46,469 bases of DNA. It comes from Bacillota bacterium. Its GTDB lineage: Bacteria; Bacillota; Clostridia; Christensenellales; UMGS416. A model generated the notes under the pieces. It worked only from the letters and a program-made list of their open reading frames with translations, did not search any database and was not told where the DNA came from. Both the position numbers and the translations under genes were made by a program. The stretch spans positions 1-46,469 of the forward strand of contig JAEYPH010000067.1 of the NCBI GenBank assembly GCA_023410875.1, read 5' to 3'. This document shows positions 31,640 to 40,852 of this stretch, piece by piece (the stretch's first letter is position 1; each line of letters begins with the position of its first letter).

Positions 31640-31850
31640 ATATATACCGAGAGTAGCAAGAAACCGACCGACGGTTCATCCGGCGGGAGGAAATAGTAAG
31701 CGAGTATGAAGGAGGCACAAAGACTCGCCCGCAGGCGAAAAACGTGCGGCGAGCGATAACGAATAGCCATAACAAGTCGTCTGAATCGCAGATGACGCCA
31801 AAACGTCATCTGCGAAAGGCAGGCGAAAACCACGAAGTGGTTCGACTGCC
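31640..31850 (+). ncRNA. Structured RNA element, copy B
   Basis: This gene-free stretch repeats the three conserved blocks of copy A: 31662-31693, 31723-31736 and 31772-31789, in the same order. The distance between the first two is nearly the same (61 against 60 nt); the second gap is 54 nt shorter and lacks the extra hairpin of copy A. Two helices follow: 31786-31815 (12-bp stem, TCGCAGATGACG arm) and 31818-31850 (GGCAG/CTGCC with inner AACCA/TGGTT). Bases differ from copy A while pairing is retained. A possible promoter, TTCAAC (31622-31627), 16 bp, TATACC, precedes it. No terminator is evident before the helicase start, 95 bp downstream. Confidence 0.65.
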
Positions 31851-31944
31851 TATGTTGAGTGGCATTTTCCTTTGAAAACTGTTAAACTAGAGAGAAGACG
31901 GTCCGCCGTCCCAAACAAAAACGATAGAAAGCCTAGGAATACAT

Positions 31945-33180
<1,236 letters not shown>

Positions 33181-33203
33181 CCGGATTTCTGAAAGAGCAG
33201 TGG

Positions 33204-33232
33204 AGAGGAGCCGATCATGGCTCCTCTTTCTT
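33204..33232 (+). terminator. Intrinsic terminator of the helicase gene
   Basis: AGAGGAGCC and GGCTCCTCT form a 9-bp stem with loop GATCAT, followed by TTCTT. The remaining bases to 33337 hold a small GGGAGG/CCTCCC hairpin and nothing else recognised. Confidence 0.8.
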
Positions 33233-33337
33233 ATGGGTCCCTTCATTGCACTCAGAATGGCACTCAGGGGGAGGACACCTCCCGATATGAGCATAAACTA
33301 CTGGCAAATTGGAACTTGTAAGGTTGCACTATGCTTA

Positions 33338-33922
33338 TTATCGGGATTTACTTCGTTTCATATTCAAAACATAACCTTTCACCATTTCCAACGCTCGCTC
33401 CGACGGCATAGAGCCATTGAGGATTATATCCGCCCGCCATTTCGACGGTTCAATGTACTCATCATGCCTGTATCGTACCAAATCGAGATTATAATCGGAC
33501 AGCCATCCGAAAGTCTCGTTCTTAAGGAAATCCTCATCGAACCCCCCCTCTGTTTGATACCGCTTCAATCGCCGTACAATGCGTTCATCGGCTTGGCAGT
33601 CTATGTATAGTTTTAAGTCCAGCCGGCGGTGTATGTCCTCGTCTGCCAGCGTAAAAAGACCTTCAACAATGACAATATCCTCTTTCGCAGCAAATAGTTC
33701 GTTTTTCATCCGCTGCAAGTCAATACCATCCGGGTTTTGATAATCGTCATATATTTTTCCGGTTATGGGTGCTTTTGATTTTGGTACTTGTTCTTTGAAA
33801 TAATCATCCATTTCGAACACCTTGACATTATGCCCACTAAGCGCTTCTACAAGGGCTCTGCAAAAAACCGTTTTACCGCTCGCGCTGCCGCCTGCTATAC
33901 CGATGATAAATGGTGTGTTCAT
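33338..33922 (-). CDS. Uridine kinase-like P-loop nucleoside kinase
   Basis: A 194-aa kinase with Walker A GIAGGSASGKT (residues 8-18), the substrate-region FEMDDYFKEQ, a YQNPDGIDLQR motif, VIVEGLFTLAD and a lid segment with RRLKRY. This matches the uridine kinase/phosphoribulokinase family, which phosphorylates uridine and cytidine; a substrate other than uridine is possible. Start at 33922 with AGGAG 6 nt upstream; an in-frame ATG at 34006 would add 28 unconserved residues. It is more AT-rich than its neighbours and stands alone, convergent to the helicase gene. Confidence 0.84.
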   Translation of the reverse strand: MNTPFIIGIAGGSASGKTVFCRALVEALSGHNVKVFEMDDYFKEQVPKSKAPITGKIYDDYQNPDGIDLQRMKNELFAAKEDIVIVEGLFTLADEDIHRRLDLKLYIDCQADERIVRRLKRYQTEGGFDEDFLKNETFGWLSDYNLDLVRYRHDEYIEPSKWRADIILNGSMPSERALEMVKGYVLNMKRSKSR

Positions 33923-34059
33923 GTTTTTCTCCTGTTCTCTTTCACAAAGGAAGTATGGATTTTGGTGTTGTTCTCCTGTGATTAACCGAGGCTCGAGGCC
34001 ACTCACGCTTGTGCCACCTACGGGTATATGCTCATAAATAGCTCTTTACTCTAGTTGCC

Positions 34060-34089
34060 ATTATATAGGCTGTCATTTGACCAATGCAA
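34060..34089 (-). promoter_or_regulatory. Candidate promoter of the uridine kinase-like gene
   Basis: On the minus strand TTGCAT (34084-34089), an 18-bp spacer and TATAAT (34060-34065). It would give a leader of about 130 nt. Confidence 0.5.
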
Positions 34090-34120
34090 TAGTGTAAACA
34101 CGGAGCGCACATTCTCCCCC

Positions 34121-34185
34121 TTGATTTCTGACTAAATTCAAATATAATGAACAAGTGCGCTGTAAATGAGCGAGCGCTCACTCAT
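34121..34185 (+). promoter_or_regulatory. Promoter and TetR-type operator of the efflux operon
   Basis: TTGATT (34121-34126), a 16-bp spacer and TATAAT (34143-34148). Downstream, at 34166-34185, lies ATGAGCGAGCGCTCACTCAT, a 20-bp near-perfect palindrome of the form commonly bound by TetR-family regulators. Its position just after the transcription start suggests autorepression by the TetR protein encoded next. Confidence 0.75.
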
Positions 34186-34205
34186 GGGAAGGGAGGATGC
34201 AAACC

Positions 34206-34841
34206 ATGCCTAAAAGGCAGGATGAAGCCGCCCGCCAATCGCAGATATTGGACGCCGCGGTCGCCTATTTCGCCGAGAAGGGCTACAGCGCCGCCACCAC
34301 GCGGGACATTGCCGCGGCGGCGGGCGTGGCCGAGGGCACGATCTTCCGGTATTTCCCGACCAAGAAAAGCATGCTGCACGCGATCACGCTGAGGTTCTTG
34401 AGTGGCATGGCCGATGCGGTCATGCGGCCCATCGAGGAGCTGCTGCGCAACGACCAGGGGCGCGACCTGCGCGAGATTCTGCACGACATCATCTGGGACC
34501 GCATGGAGATTGTAGAGAAGATGTTCCCGCTGGCCCGCGTCGCGCTCACCGAGATGCTCTACCACGACGACATTCGCGAGCTGATACAGGAGAAGCTGTT
34601 CAGCCGCGCCTATGGGGCCTTCTGCGCGTTTCACGCCGTGGCCCAGGAGCGGGGGCTCATGCGCCGGGGCATGTCCAGCGAGGCGCTGTTCCGGTGTGTG
34701 TTCGCCAACGTGCTGCTGTTTGTGGCCCAGCACAAGCTGTTCCCCAAGGAGCAGCCCGAGGCGGTGGAGCAGGCCTTCGAGCAAATGTTCGATGTGATCT
34801 ATGGCGGCATCGCGCCGCGCAATGGGGAGGAAAAACCATGA
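34206..34841 (+). CDS. TetR/AcrR-family transcriptional regulator
   Basis: A 211-aa regulator. Residues about 10-57 form the TetR helix-turn-helix: ILDAAVAYFAEKGYSAATTR, then AAAAGVAEGTIFRYFPTKKS. The C-terminal ligand-binding helical domain is variable. The ATG at 34206 is chosen because GGGAGG lies 9 nt upstream; it directly abuts an ATG at 34197. Its stop overlaps the HlyD start by 4 bp, so regulator and pump are one operon. The palindrome at 34166-34185 is the expected binding site; binding of a toxic ligand would release the operon. Confidence 0.92.
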   Translation: MPKRQDEAARQSQILDAAVAYFAEKGYSAATTRDIAAAAGVAEGTIFRYFPTKKSMLHAITLRFLSGMADAVMRPIEELLRNDQGRDLREILHDIIWDRMEIVEKMFPLARVALTEMLYHDDIRELIQEKLFSRAYGAFCAFHAVAQERGLMRRGMSSEALFRCVFANVLLFVAQHKLFPKEQPEAVEQAFEQMFDVIYGGIAPRNGEEKP

Positions 34842-36010
34842 AACGGATTCGTATCATTGCGTTGCCGGCGGCGCTGCTGCTGGCGGTGGCGCTCAGCGGC
34901 TGCGCCCAGACCGGCCTGCGCCTGAGCGGCACCGTAGAGTGCACGCAATACGACGTGCAGGCCCAGGCCGCCGGCACGCTGGTGGCGGTGGACGTGGGCG
35001 AAGGAGACCAAGTGCGCAAGGGCGACGTGCTGGCCCGGGTGGACGACGCGGCGCAGCAGGCCGCCGTGGCGCAAGCCCAGGCTGCAGTGGACGCGCGCCA
35101 GGCCCGGCTGGACGGCCTGAAGGCCGGCAGCCGTGCTGAACAGATCGACACGGCCGAGGCAGCCGAGCGCGCCGCCGCCGCCAGGTATGAGGACATCAAG
35201 AACGGCCCTACGGACGAGCAGGTGAATCAAGCCCGCGCGGCCTCCCGTGCGGCGGCCAGCGCCCGCGACACGGCCAAAAAGAGCTGGCAGCATGCCAAGA
35301 GCAAGGCCGACAAGGCCCAAAAGGCCTACGACGACGGCGCGCTGACCAAGGACCTGCTGGACGATGCCAACTGGGTGGCGGCCACCGCCTATGGTATCTA
35401 CAAGACCGCCAGCGAGCAGGCCAACCAAGCCTCGGCGGCCTATGCCGCCGCCAGGAAAGGCCCCACCGCCGAAACCGTTGCCGCGGCCCAGGCCGCCTGG
35501 GATCAGACCAGGGCCCAACTGGAGATGGCCCGCAACGGCGCCGCCGAGACCGACATCCGCGCCGCCCAGGCCGACCTGGACGGGGCCAATGCGGCGCTGG
35601 CGGCGGCCAAGGTGGCGCTTTCCCGCTGTCAGGTCATTGCCCCGGCCGACGGCATCGTGACGCTGTGGAACCCCAAGGCCGGCGCTTTGGTGAACGCCGG
35701 CGGTTTTGTGGCCACGCTGCGGGATGTGGGTGATCTGTGGATGCACCTGTATGTGCCCCAGTCGCAGCTCAAGCTCATCAGTCTGGGCCAGACATTGGAG
35801 CTTGTGACGCCGGCGTATCCAGGTGAAACCTTCCGCGGCATCGTGCAGACCATTGCCGCAGAGGCCGAGTTCACGCCCAGGAACACGCAGACCGAGCAGG
35901 GTGTGGAGAACACGGTGTTCAAGGTCAAGGTGCGCATAGAGGACGGCGAGCACAAGCTGCGCAGCGGCATGACGATGCAGGTCACGCTGGACCTTGGGCA
36001 GGTGCAGTGA
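34838..36010 (+). CDS. HlyD/YbhG-like efflux adaptor lipoprotein
   Basis: A 390-aa membrane-fusion-type adaptor. The signal peptide ends in ALSGC (Cys22). A split biotinyl-lipoyl-like domain (VQAQAAGTLVAVDVGEGDQV early, VIAPADGIVTLWNPKAG late) flanks a long Ala-rich coiled coil (about residues 75-265), followed by a beta-barrel region (LWMHLYVPQSQLKLI). With the ABC ATPase and permease downstream it forms a YbhGFSR-like tripartite exporter layout; in a monoderm cell it would act outside the membrane without an outer-membrane channel. The ATG overlaps the tetR stop; GGGGAGG is well placed. Confidence 0.88.
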   Translation: MKRIRIIALPAALLLAVALSGCAQTGLRLSGTVECTQYDVQAQAAGTLVAVDVGEGDQVRKGDVLARVDDAAQQAAVAQAQAAVDARQARLDGLKAGSRAEQIDTAEAAERAAAARYEDIKNGPTDEQVNQARAASRAAASARDTAKKSWQHAKSKADKAQKAYDDGALTKDLLDDANWVAATAYGIYKTASEQANQASAAYAAARKGPTAETVAAAQAAWDQTRAQLEMARNGAAETDIRAAQADLDGANAALAAAKVALSRCQVIAPADGIVTLWNPKAGALVNAGGFVATLRDVGDLWMHLYVPQSQLKLISLGQTLELVTPAYPGETFRGIVQTIAAEAEFTPRNTQTEQGVENTVFKVKVRIEDGEHKLRSGMTMQVTLDLGQVQ

Positions 36011-36011
36011 T

Positions 36012-36803
36012 ATGGGCGCAGACTACGCCATCCGGGTGCAGGGGCTGACCAAGCGCTTTGGCAGCCTCACGGCGGTGGACGACATCAGCTTTGCCATCTC
36101 CTCGGGCTGCATCTTCGGGTTCCTGGGCCCCAACGGCAGCGGCAAGAGCACGACGCTGCGCATACTGTGCGGCGTGCTGCACCCGACCCGCGGCAAGGTG
36201 CTCGTGAACGGCCTGGACGTCGTGCGCCACACCGAACAGGTGCGCCAAAACATCGGCTACATGTCTCAACGCTTCAGCCTTTATGAAGACCTGACCGTGG
36301 ACGAGAACCTGACCTTCTACGCGGGCATCTATGGCCTGAGCCGCGAGCAGTGCGCCCAGAGGAAGAAAGAGCTCATCGACATGGCGGGCCTGGGTGGCCG
36401 CGAGCGGGCGCTGGCCGGCACGCTGAGCGGCGGTTGGAAGCAGCGGCTGGCGTTGGGCTGCGCGATGATCCACCGGCCAAAGCTGCTGATCCTGGATGAA
36501 CCCACCGCCGGGGTGGACCCGGTCAGCCGAAGGGTGTTCTGGCAGATCATTCACGGCTTTGCCAAAGAGGGCATCACGATACTGGCCACAACCCATTACA
36601 TGGACGAGGCCGAGAGCTGCGACACCGTGAGCTTCATACTGGGCGGCAAGCTGCTGGGCATCGACACGCCCAAGGGATTCATGGAGCGCGAGGGCGCGGC
36701 CAAGCTGGAGGATGTGTTCATCGCCCATGTGGAGCGCGCCTTCGGCCAGAAGGTGGACGTGCGCTTCACCCATGAGGCCACCCGGCCCGGAGGTCGGCCA
36801 TGA
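36012..36803 (+). CDS. ABC transporter ATP-binding protein
   Basis: A 263-aa ATPase with Walker A GPNGSGKS (residues 39-46), Q-loop in GYMSQRFSLYEDLT, signature LSGGWKQR (Trp in place of the usual Gln), Walker B LLILDEPTAGVDP and the H-loop TTHYMDEAE. It belongs to the CcmA/YbhF-like drug and lipid exporter group and would drive the permease encoded immediately downstream (4-bp overlap). The start at 36012 lies 1 bp after the adaptor stop. Cytoplasmic face of the membrane. Confidence 0.93.
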   Translation: MGADYAIRVQGLTKRFGSLTAVDDISFAISSGCIFGFLGPNGSGKSTTLRILCGVLHPTRGKVLVNGLDVVRHTEQVRQNIGYMSQRFSLYEDLTVDENLTFYAGIYGLSREQCAQRKKELIDMAGLGGRERALAGTLSGGWKQRLALGCAMIHRPKLLILDEPTAGVDPVSRRVFWQIIHGFAKEGITILATTHYMDEAESCDTVSFILGGKLLGIDTPKGFMEREGAAKLEDVFIAHVERAFGQKVDVRFTHEATRPGGRP

Positions 36804-37948
36804 GCAGAGTGAAGTTCAACGTTCCGCGCTTCCGTGCCGTGCTCAGGAAGGAAATCATACAGGTGCGCCGGGATCGCGTGAGCATGATGATCCCCATCCT
36901 GATGCCGATCATGATGATGCTGCTCTTTGGCTACGCGGTGAACACCGAGGTGGACCATGTGCCCACGGCTGTGCTGGATTTAAGCCGCTCCCAGGAATCC
37001 CGGGGCTATGTGCAGGCCATGGCGGCCACCGGCGTATTCGATGTGACGGCCTACGCTTCCTCAGAACAGGAGTTGGACGACCTGCTGGCCAGCGGCGTGG
37101 CTCGCGCGGCGTTCGTCATGCCCGTGGATTTCGCCCGGGATTACCATGCCGGCGGGCGCGCGGCCTGCCAGCTGCTGGTGGACGGCAGCAACCCCACGAC
37201 CGCCCGCAGCGTGAGCACCGGCGCGCAGCTGACCCATCAGGTCCTCTCCGCCCAGCGCAAGCAGGCAGCGGCGGCATCTTTGGGCTTAAGCGTGGGCGCG
37301 CTGCCGGACTTGGAGCTTTCGGTGCGGGTGCTATACAACCCGAACCTGGAGAGCCGCCGCTTCACGATCCCCGGACTGGTGGCGCTGATCATGCAGAACA
37401 TCACCGTGATGCTGACGGCCTTCGCCATGGTGCGCGAAAAGGAAAGGGGCACCATCGAGCAGCTCATCGTTACGCCGGTGCGCTCGCTGGAGCTGATCCT
37501 GGGCAAGCTGGTTCCTTACATTGTGATCGGCTATTTGGGTTTTCTGTTCTCGCTGGGGCTGTGCGTGTTCTGGTTCGGCATCTGGCCGGAGGGCAACGTC
37601 GGCCTGCTGCTGGCGTTGGGGATGCTGTTCGTCGTGTGCAGCCTGATGATCGGCATGCTGATTTCCACCGTGGCCAAAAGCCAGTTGCAGGCCATGCTGG
37701 CCACGATGCTGATCCTGCTGCCCAGCCTTCTGCTGTCGGGCTTCGTATTCCCCCGGGAGGCCATGCCGCCGGTCATCGCGCAGATCGGCCTGATTTTCCC
37801 GATCACGTATTTTCTGGACATGGTGCGTGGCGTGGTGCTCAAAGGCGTGGGTGCGGCGGTGCTGCTCCGGGATATCATCGTGCTCAGCGGAATCTTCCTG
37901 CTGCTGCTGGCGGCGACGATTCTAAGGTTTCGGAAGAGTTTGGATTGA
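36800..37948 (+). CDS. ABC-2 type transporter permease
   Basis: A 382-aa permease: one N-terminal helix (about residues 28-48), a large extracytoplasmic domain of about 130 aa, then five helices (about 180-380), including MVREKERGTIEQLIVTPVRS, the family's typical cytoplasmic loop, and LLSGFVFPREAMP. Resembles YbhS/YbhR-like exporters of drugs. Only one permease gene is present, so it probably works as a homodimer. It is the last gene of the tetR-hlyD-ABC-permease operon. Confidence 0.92.
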   Translation: MSRVKFNVPRFRAVLRKEIIQVRRDRVSMMIPILMPIMMMLLFGYAVNTEVDHVPTAVLDLSRSQESRGYVQAMAATGVFDVTAYASSEQELDDLLASGVARAAFVMPVDFARDYHAGGRAACQLLVDGSNPTTARSVSTGAQLTHQVLSAQRKQAAAASLGLSVGALPDLELSVRVLYNPNLESRRFTIPGLVALIMQNITVMLTAFAMVREKERGTIEQLIVTPVRSLELILGKLVPYIVIGYLGFLFSLGLCVFWFGIWPEGNVGLLLALGMLFVVCSLMIGMLISTVAKSQLQAMLATMLILLPSLLLSGFVFPREAMPPVIAQIGLIFPITYFLDMVRGVVLKGVGAAVLLRDIIVLSGIFLLLLAATILRFRKSLD

Positions 37949-37970
37949 GGTGGAAATCGAAGGAATATGG

Positions 37971-37997
37971 AAAAGGCGGCCGGGATGGCCGCCTTTT
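37971..37997. terminator. Bidirectional intrinsic terminator
   Basis: AAAAGGCGGCC and GGCCGCCTTTT form an 11-bp perfect stem with a GGGAT loop. It ends the efflux operon and can also serve the small minus-strand gene at 38026-38178. Confidence 0.85.
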
Positions 37998-38025
37998 GCG
38001 TAACTCCTGTTTGGAAGCCCCCTGC

Positions 38026-38178
38026 TCAGGTTCTTCCGTTTTTCTCATGGTAACCATCATGGGGCCCGATCTTGCTGCCGCCCTCTATGCCGACATCGGC
38101 ATTCTCCTTTGGTTTCATTTTTCGCAGGTCAGCGTTGGAGTGTTCGCGGTCCTTGACTCGATTCTTATTGTTTTTCAT
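38026..38178 (-). CDS. Small hydrophilic protein, 50 aa
   Basis: An ORF starting MKNNKNRVKDREHSNADLRK and ending GYHEKNGRT. It is rich in Lys, Asn, Glu and Gly, without hydrophobic segments or cysteines. GAGAGG lies 9 nt upstream of the ATG at 38178, and a terminator follows about 30 bp after the stop. Family not recognised; the composition resembles small disordered or nucleic-acid-associated proteins of Clostridia. Support is moderate and rests on the ribosome-binding site and terminator. Confidence 0.5.
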   Translation of the reverse strand: MKNNKNRVKDREHSNADLRKMKPKENADVGIEGGSKIGPHDGYHEKNGRT

Positions 38179-38293
38179 GCCTGTCAACCTCTCGCTGAAT
38201 GTTACCTTAGCATGCCAATTACTACGGGGATTTATGAGTATCAGGGGTTTGTACGAGTATGATTCAGGCGGTGCATGGTTTGCTAAAACTTGA

Positions 38294-38457
38294 GTTGCCA
38301 GACGCTCATTGGCAGTAAGAGCTTGTCGCGCATTGCAGACGCTGCGCTGTCGATCAAGTCGACAGCGGACAGCACTGGATATGAAGGGAGTTTATTCCAT
38401 AAAGACTATTGACATTGTCCTTGTGTTGAATTATGTTGTCTTTTGGTGGTGAATTCT
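38294..38457 (+). other. Hairpin-bearing leader region before the dCTP deaminase gene
   Basis: No gene is seen here. A perfect 9-bp hairpin, CGCTGTCGA/TCGACAGCG with loop TCAAG, lies at 38345-38367, and a smaller GCCA/TGGC hairpin at about 38299-38316. AvcD-type deaminases of Vibrio are kept in check by a small RNA encoded next to them; this region is a candidate for such an RNA, but no sequence match is claimed. Confidence 0.3.
38409..38437 (+). promoter_or_regulatory. Sigma-A-type promoter of the dCTP deaminase gene
   Basis: A perfect -35 box TTGACA (38409-38414), a 17-bp spacer and TATGTT (38432-38437), about 40 bp before the start codon. Confidence 0.65.
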
Positions 38458-38476
38458 GGTGGGGGAGACATGTCCC

Positions 38477-39664
38477 ATGGAGAATTTTATCTTCGGGTTT
38501 ACAGGTGCATTCGGAAGTGGCTGCTCGTTTATTATTAAAGAGTTTTTCCAAAATCGGAGAAATGCAAAGGTATTTTCTTTGTCTTCCGAACTCAAGATAA
38601 TGTTTGCTAATGATAATCCAGGAGCTGTTCCTAGTCGAAATGTTCTACAGGAATATGGCAACCATGTAAGATCAAGAGACGGAGCAAATGTCCTTGCTAA
38701 TAAAGTATTAGGAAAAATCGGTGATGAGGTTGCCGGGGGCAGTATTACAAAAGATACTCTGATTTGTATAGATAGCATAAGGAACCCAGAAGAAATAAAG
38801 AAATTGAGAGAAGCTTTTCCAAGGTTTATTTTGGTTGCTGTATTTGCTGGACATGAAAAAAGGTGGGAGCGAGTCAAAACAGCATACGAGTCAAAGCATG
38901 ATGCCTTTCAAGATGACGAATATAAAGATCAAGGATCTGATGAGCCAGCTTATGGACAACGGATAGCAGATTGCTTTTTTGAAGCAGATGTCATTATTTC
39001 GAACGATGACGAAATCAGTATAGATGGTGAAAATGATGCCTATCATAAAATGAGCAGGAAGCTAGACCAGTATGTAAGATCTTTTATGGATCCTACTCAA
39101 GGGCATCCACTTATAGTCGAGTCATTAATGGCAAGTGCCTATGCATCTGGTAGGAGGTCTAGATGTCTGAAGAGAAAAGTAGGTGCAATTATTGTAGATG
39201 AAAATGGGTCAATTATTAGTTCAGGTTATAATGACGTTCCTTTTACTTTAAAAACATGTCAGCAAAAGCATGGAAATTGCTATAGAAGTGTAAAGAAAGC
39301 TCAAATGGAGGCTTTAATAGCAGGTATTATTAATGAAGATCATGACAAGTCCACGAAGATAATCAGTAAGTTTAAGATACTAGACTTCTGTAGGGCTGTA
39401 CATGCAGAAGAAAATGCTATTCTTAACCTTGTTAGAAACTCATCAAGAACTGATTATAGTAAATGCACTTTATATACGACGACATATCCATGTAATTTGT
39501 GCGCGAACAAAATTGCACAGATTGGCATTAAGAATATTGTATACTTTGAACCATACCCTATAGTAGAAGCTTATGATATATTAGCAGAAAGTAGTGTAAC
39601 TCAAGTTTCATTTGAGGGGGTCACGTTCAGAGCCTTTTTTAGAGCCTACAATTTTTTACCATAA
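38477..39664 (+). CDS. Anti-phage-type dCTP/dCMP deaminase with P-loop domain (AvcD/DCD-like)
   Basis: A 395-aa two-domain protein. The N-terminal half is a nucleoside-kinase-like P-loop domain opening with GFTGAFGSGCS; the usual Walker lysine is replaced by Cys16. The C-terminal half is a zinc deaminase domain: VGAIIVDENG, VHAEENAI (zinc His309, catalytic Glu311) and PCNLC (zinc Cys339 and Cys342). This architecture matches the defence deaminases that deplete dCTP/dCMP during phage infection. The start at 38477 has GGGGGAG 9 nt upstream. Base composition is far more AT-rich than its neighbours, indicating transfer. A zinc-ribbon gene follows 12 bp later. Confidence 0.85.
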   Translation: MENFIFGFTGAFGSGCSFIIKEFFQNRRNAKVFSLSSELKIMFANDNPGAVPSRNVLQEYGNHVRSRDGANVLANKVLGKIGDEVAGGSITKDTLICIDSIRNPEEIKKLREAFPRFILVAVFAGHEKRWERVKTAYESKHDAFQDDEYKDQGSDEPAYGQRIADCFFEADVIISNDDEISIDGENDAYHKMSRKLDQYVRSFMDPTQGHPLIVESLMASAYASGRRSRCLKRKVGAIIVDENGSIISSGYNDVPFTLKTCQQKHGNCYRSVKKAQMEALIAGIINEDHDKSTKIISKFKILDFCRAVHAEENAILNLVRNSSRTDYSKCTLYTTTYPCNLCANKIAQIGIKNIVYFEPYPIVEAYDILAESSVTQVSFEGVTFRAFFRAYNFLP

Positions 39665-39676
39665 GGAGGCGTTTTG

Positions 39677-39880
39677 ATGTTGTTTTGTCCAGAGTGTAAC
39701 GGTATTGTTGAATATGATGCTTACTTTAAGAGGTGCTTTTGTTCTCAATGCTCTTGGACAACAGATGAAGTAAATCAGAACCGAAAATCGATAGCCGTAA
39801 CAAGATACTATAGAAAAACAGCCACGAAGACAAATGAAGGACTGACATTAACTGATGAAAAATTAGTATATGCCAAGTAG
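39677..39880 (+). CDS. Small zinc-ribbon protein, 67 aa
   Basis: Starts at 39677 behind AAGGAGG, 12 bp after the deaminase stop. The N-terminal half carries two CxxC knuckles, FCPECNG and CFCSQCSW, forming a zinc ribbon; the C-terminal half is polar, with RKSIAVTRYYRKTATKTNE. It shares the AT-rich composition of the deaminase gene and a common terminator, so both probably moved together. A function as accessory or regulator of the deaminase is inferred only from position. Confidence 0.75.
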   Translation: MLFCPECNGIVEYDAYFKRCFCSQCSWTTDEVNQNRKSIAVTRYYRKTATKTNEGLTLTDEKLVYAK

Positions 39881-39890
39881 TTCTATCTTA

Positions 39891-39928
39891 AATAAAAGCA
39901 TGGTTCCACTAGGAACCGTGCTTTTATT
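39891..39928. terminator. Bidirectional terminator at the end of the AT-rich islet
   Basis: AATAAAAGCATGGTTCC and GGAACCGTGCTTTTATT pair over 17 bp with one G-T pair and a 4-nt loop; A- and T-rich flanks allow termination of both the deaminase operon and the convergent asparaginase gene. Confidence 0.85.
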
Positions 39929-39958
39929 CTTCTAGTATATACAAATCTGTATGATCTG

Positions 39959-40852
39959 TTATCCCACCGGCTCCACCGCCACCACATGCGCCTCCTCACC
40001 CTGCGATGCCATGGCATAGGCAAACCCTGCGTGGTTGGCCGCGCCGCCCACGCGCCCTTGCCGGTCCAAACACACGATGGCCATGTTGCCCACGGGGCCA
40101 TGCTGCGCCAGCCTGCGGTGAACCCGAAGGACGGCTTGCTCCGCCGCCTCCCGCGGGTGCATGCCCTGGCGCATCAATTCCACAGCCACAAAGCTCAAAC
40201 AGCCGCGCATGATGTCCTCGCCCACGCCCGTGGCCGCGGCGGCGCCAGCCTCGTCGTCGGCATACAGGCCGCTGCCCACCAGCGCCGAATCGCCCACGCG
40301 GCCCCGCAGCTTCATGGCCAGGCCGCTGGTGGATGTTGCCGCCACCAAATGGCCACTGCTATCCAGCGCCAGCGCGCCCACGGTGTCGTGGCCGTGGGGC
40401 TGGGTGTTCCTCTCCTGCAGGCGCTGCAGCCAGCGGGCCTTGGCTTCAGGGGTCAGCATGTCTGCCTGTTCACACCCCTGCGCCAGCGCGAAATCCGCCG
40501 CGCCTCGGCCCACCAGCACGTTGTGGGCGCAGCGGTTCATGACCAGCTGCGCCACAGCCACGGGGTTTTTGTAGCCCTGCAGGCCCAGCACAGCGCCCAG
40601 GTGCAGGTCCTGCCCGCGCATCATGGCGGCGTCCAGCTCCATCTCCCCGTGCAGGTTGGGCCATGCGCCATAGCCCACGGTGTCCACTGCCGGGTCGTCC
40701 TCCACGGCCATGGCCACACGGGCGGCAGCCTCCTCGGCGCTCTGGCCCCGGCGCAGCAGCTGTGCCGCGGCGGTCACGCCATTCAGAGAGAAATCCCACG
40801 TGGCGATCAGCGCATAGGGCTTGCGCGCGCCGACCATATCCCGCGCGCTCAT
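39959..40852 (-). CDS. Isoaspartyl peptidase / glycosylasparaginase-family Ntn hydrolase
   Basis: A 297-aa Ntn-hydrolase precursor. The autocatalytic nucleophile is the Thr in HGHDTVGALALD (about residue 156), followed by the binding segments ATSTSGLAMKLRGRVGDSAL and GSGLYADDEAGAAAATGVGE. Such enzymes cleave themselves before the Thr and hydrolyse N4-linked asparagine derivatives or isoaspartyl peptides. No signal peptide is seen, so it is probably cytosolic. Its ATG overlaps the oxidoreductase stop by 4 bp. Pairing with a sugar-type oxidoreductase suggests use of glycosylated amino acids (inference). Confidence 0.87.
   Translation of the reverse strand: MSARDMVGARKPYALIATWDFSLNGVTAAAQLLRRGQSAEEAAARVAMAVEDDPAVDTVGYGAWPNLHGEMELDAAMMRGQDLHLGAVLGLQGYKNPVAVAQLVMNRCAHNVLVGRGAADFALAQGCEQADMLTPEAKARWLQRLQERNTQPHGHDTVGALALDSSGHLVAATSTSGLAMKLRGRVGDSALVGSGLYADDEAGAAAATGVGEDIMRGCLSFVAVELMRQGMHPREAAEQAVLRVHRRLAQHGPVGNMAIVCLDRQGRVGGAANHAGFAYAMASQGEEAHVVAVEPVG

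Noticed and set aside
33230..33337. Short plus-strand frame and direct repeat GCACTCAGAATG after the helicase terminator
   Set aside because: No ribosome-binding site; the repeat is only two partial units and is likely chance.
36712..38262. 516-codon plus-strand frame overlapping the ABC permease
   Set aside because: It overlaps the well-supported permease in another frame, is Ala/Gly/Arg-rich, and runs through a terminator; a GC-rich shadow.
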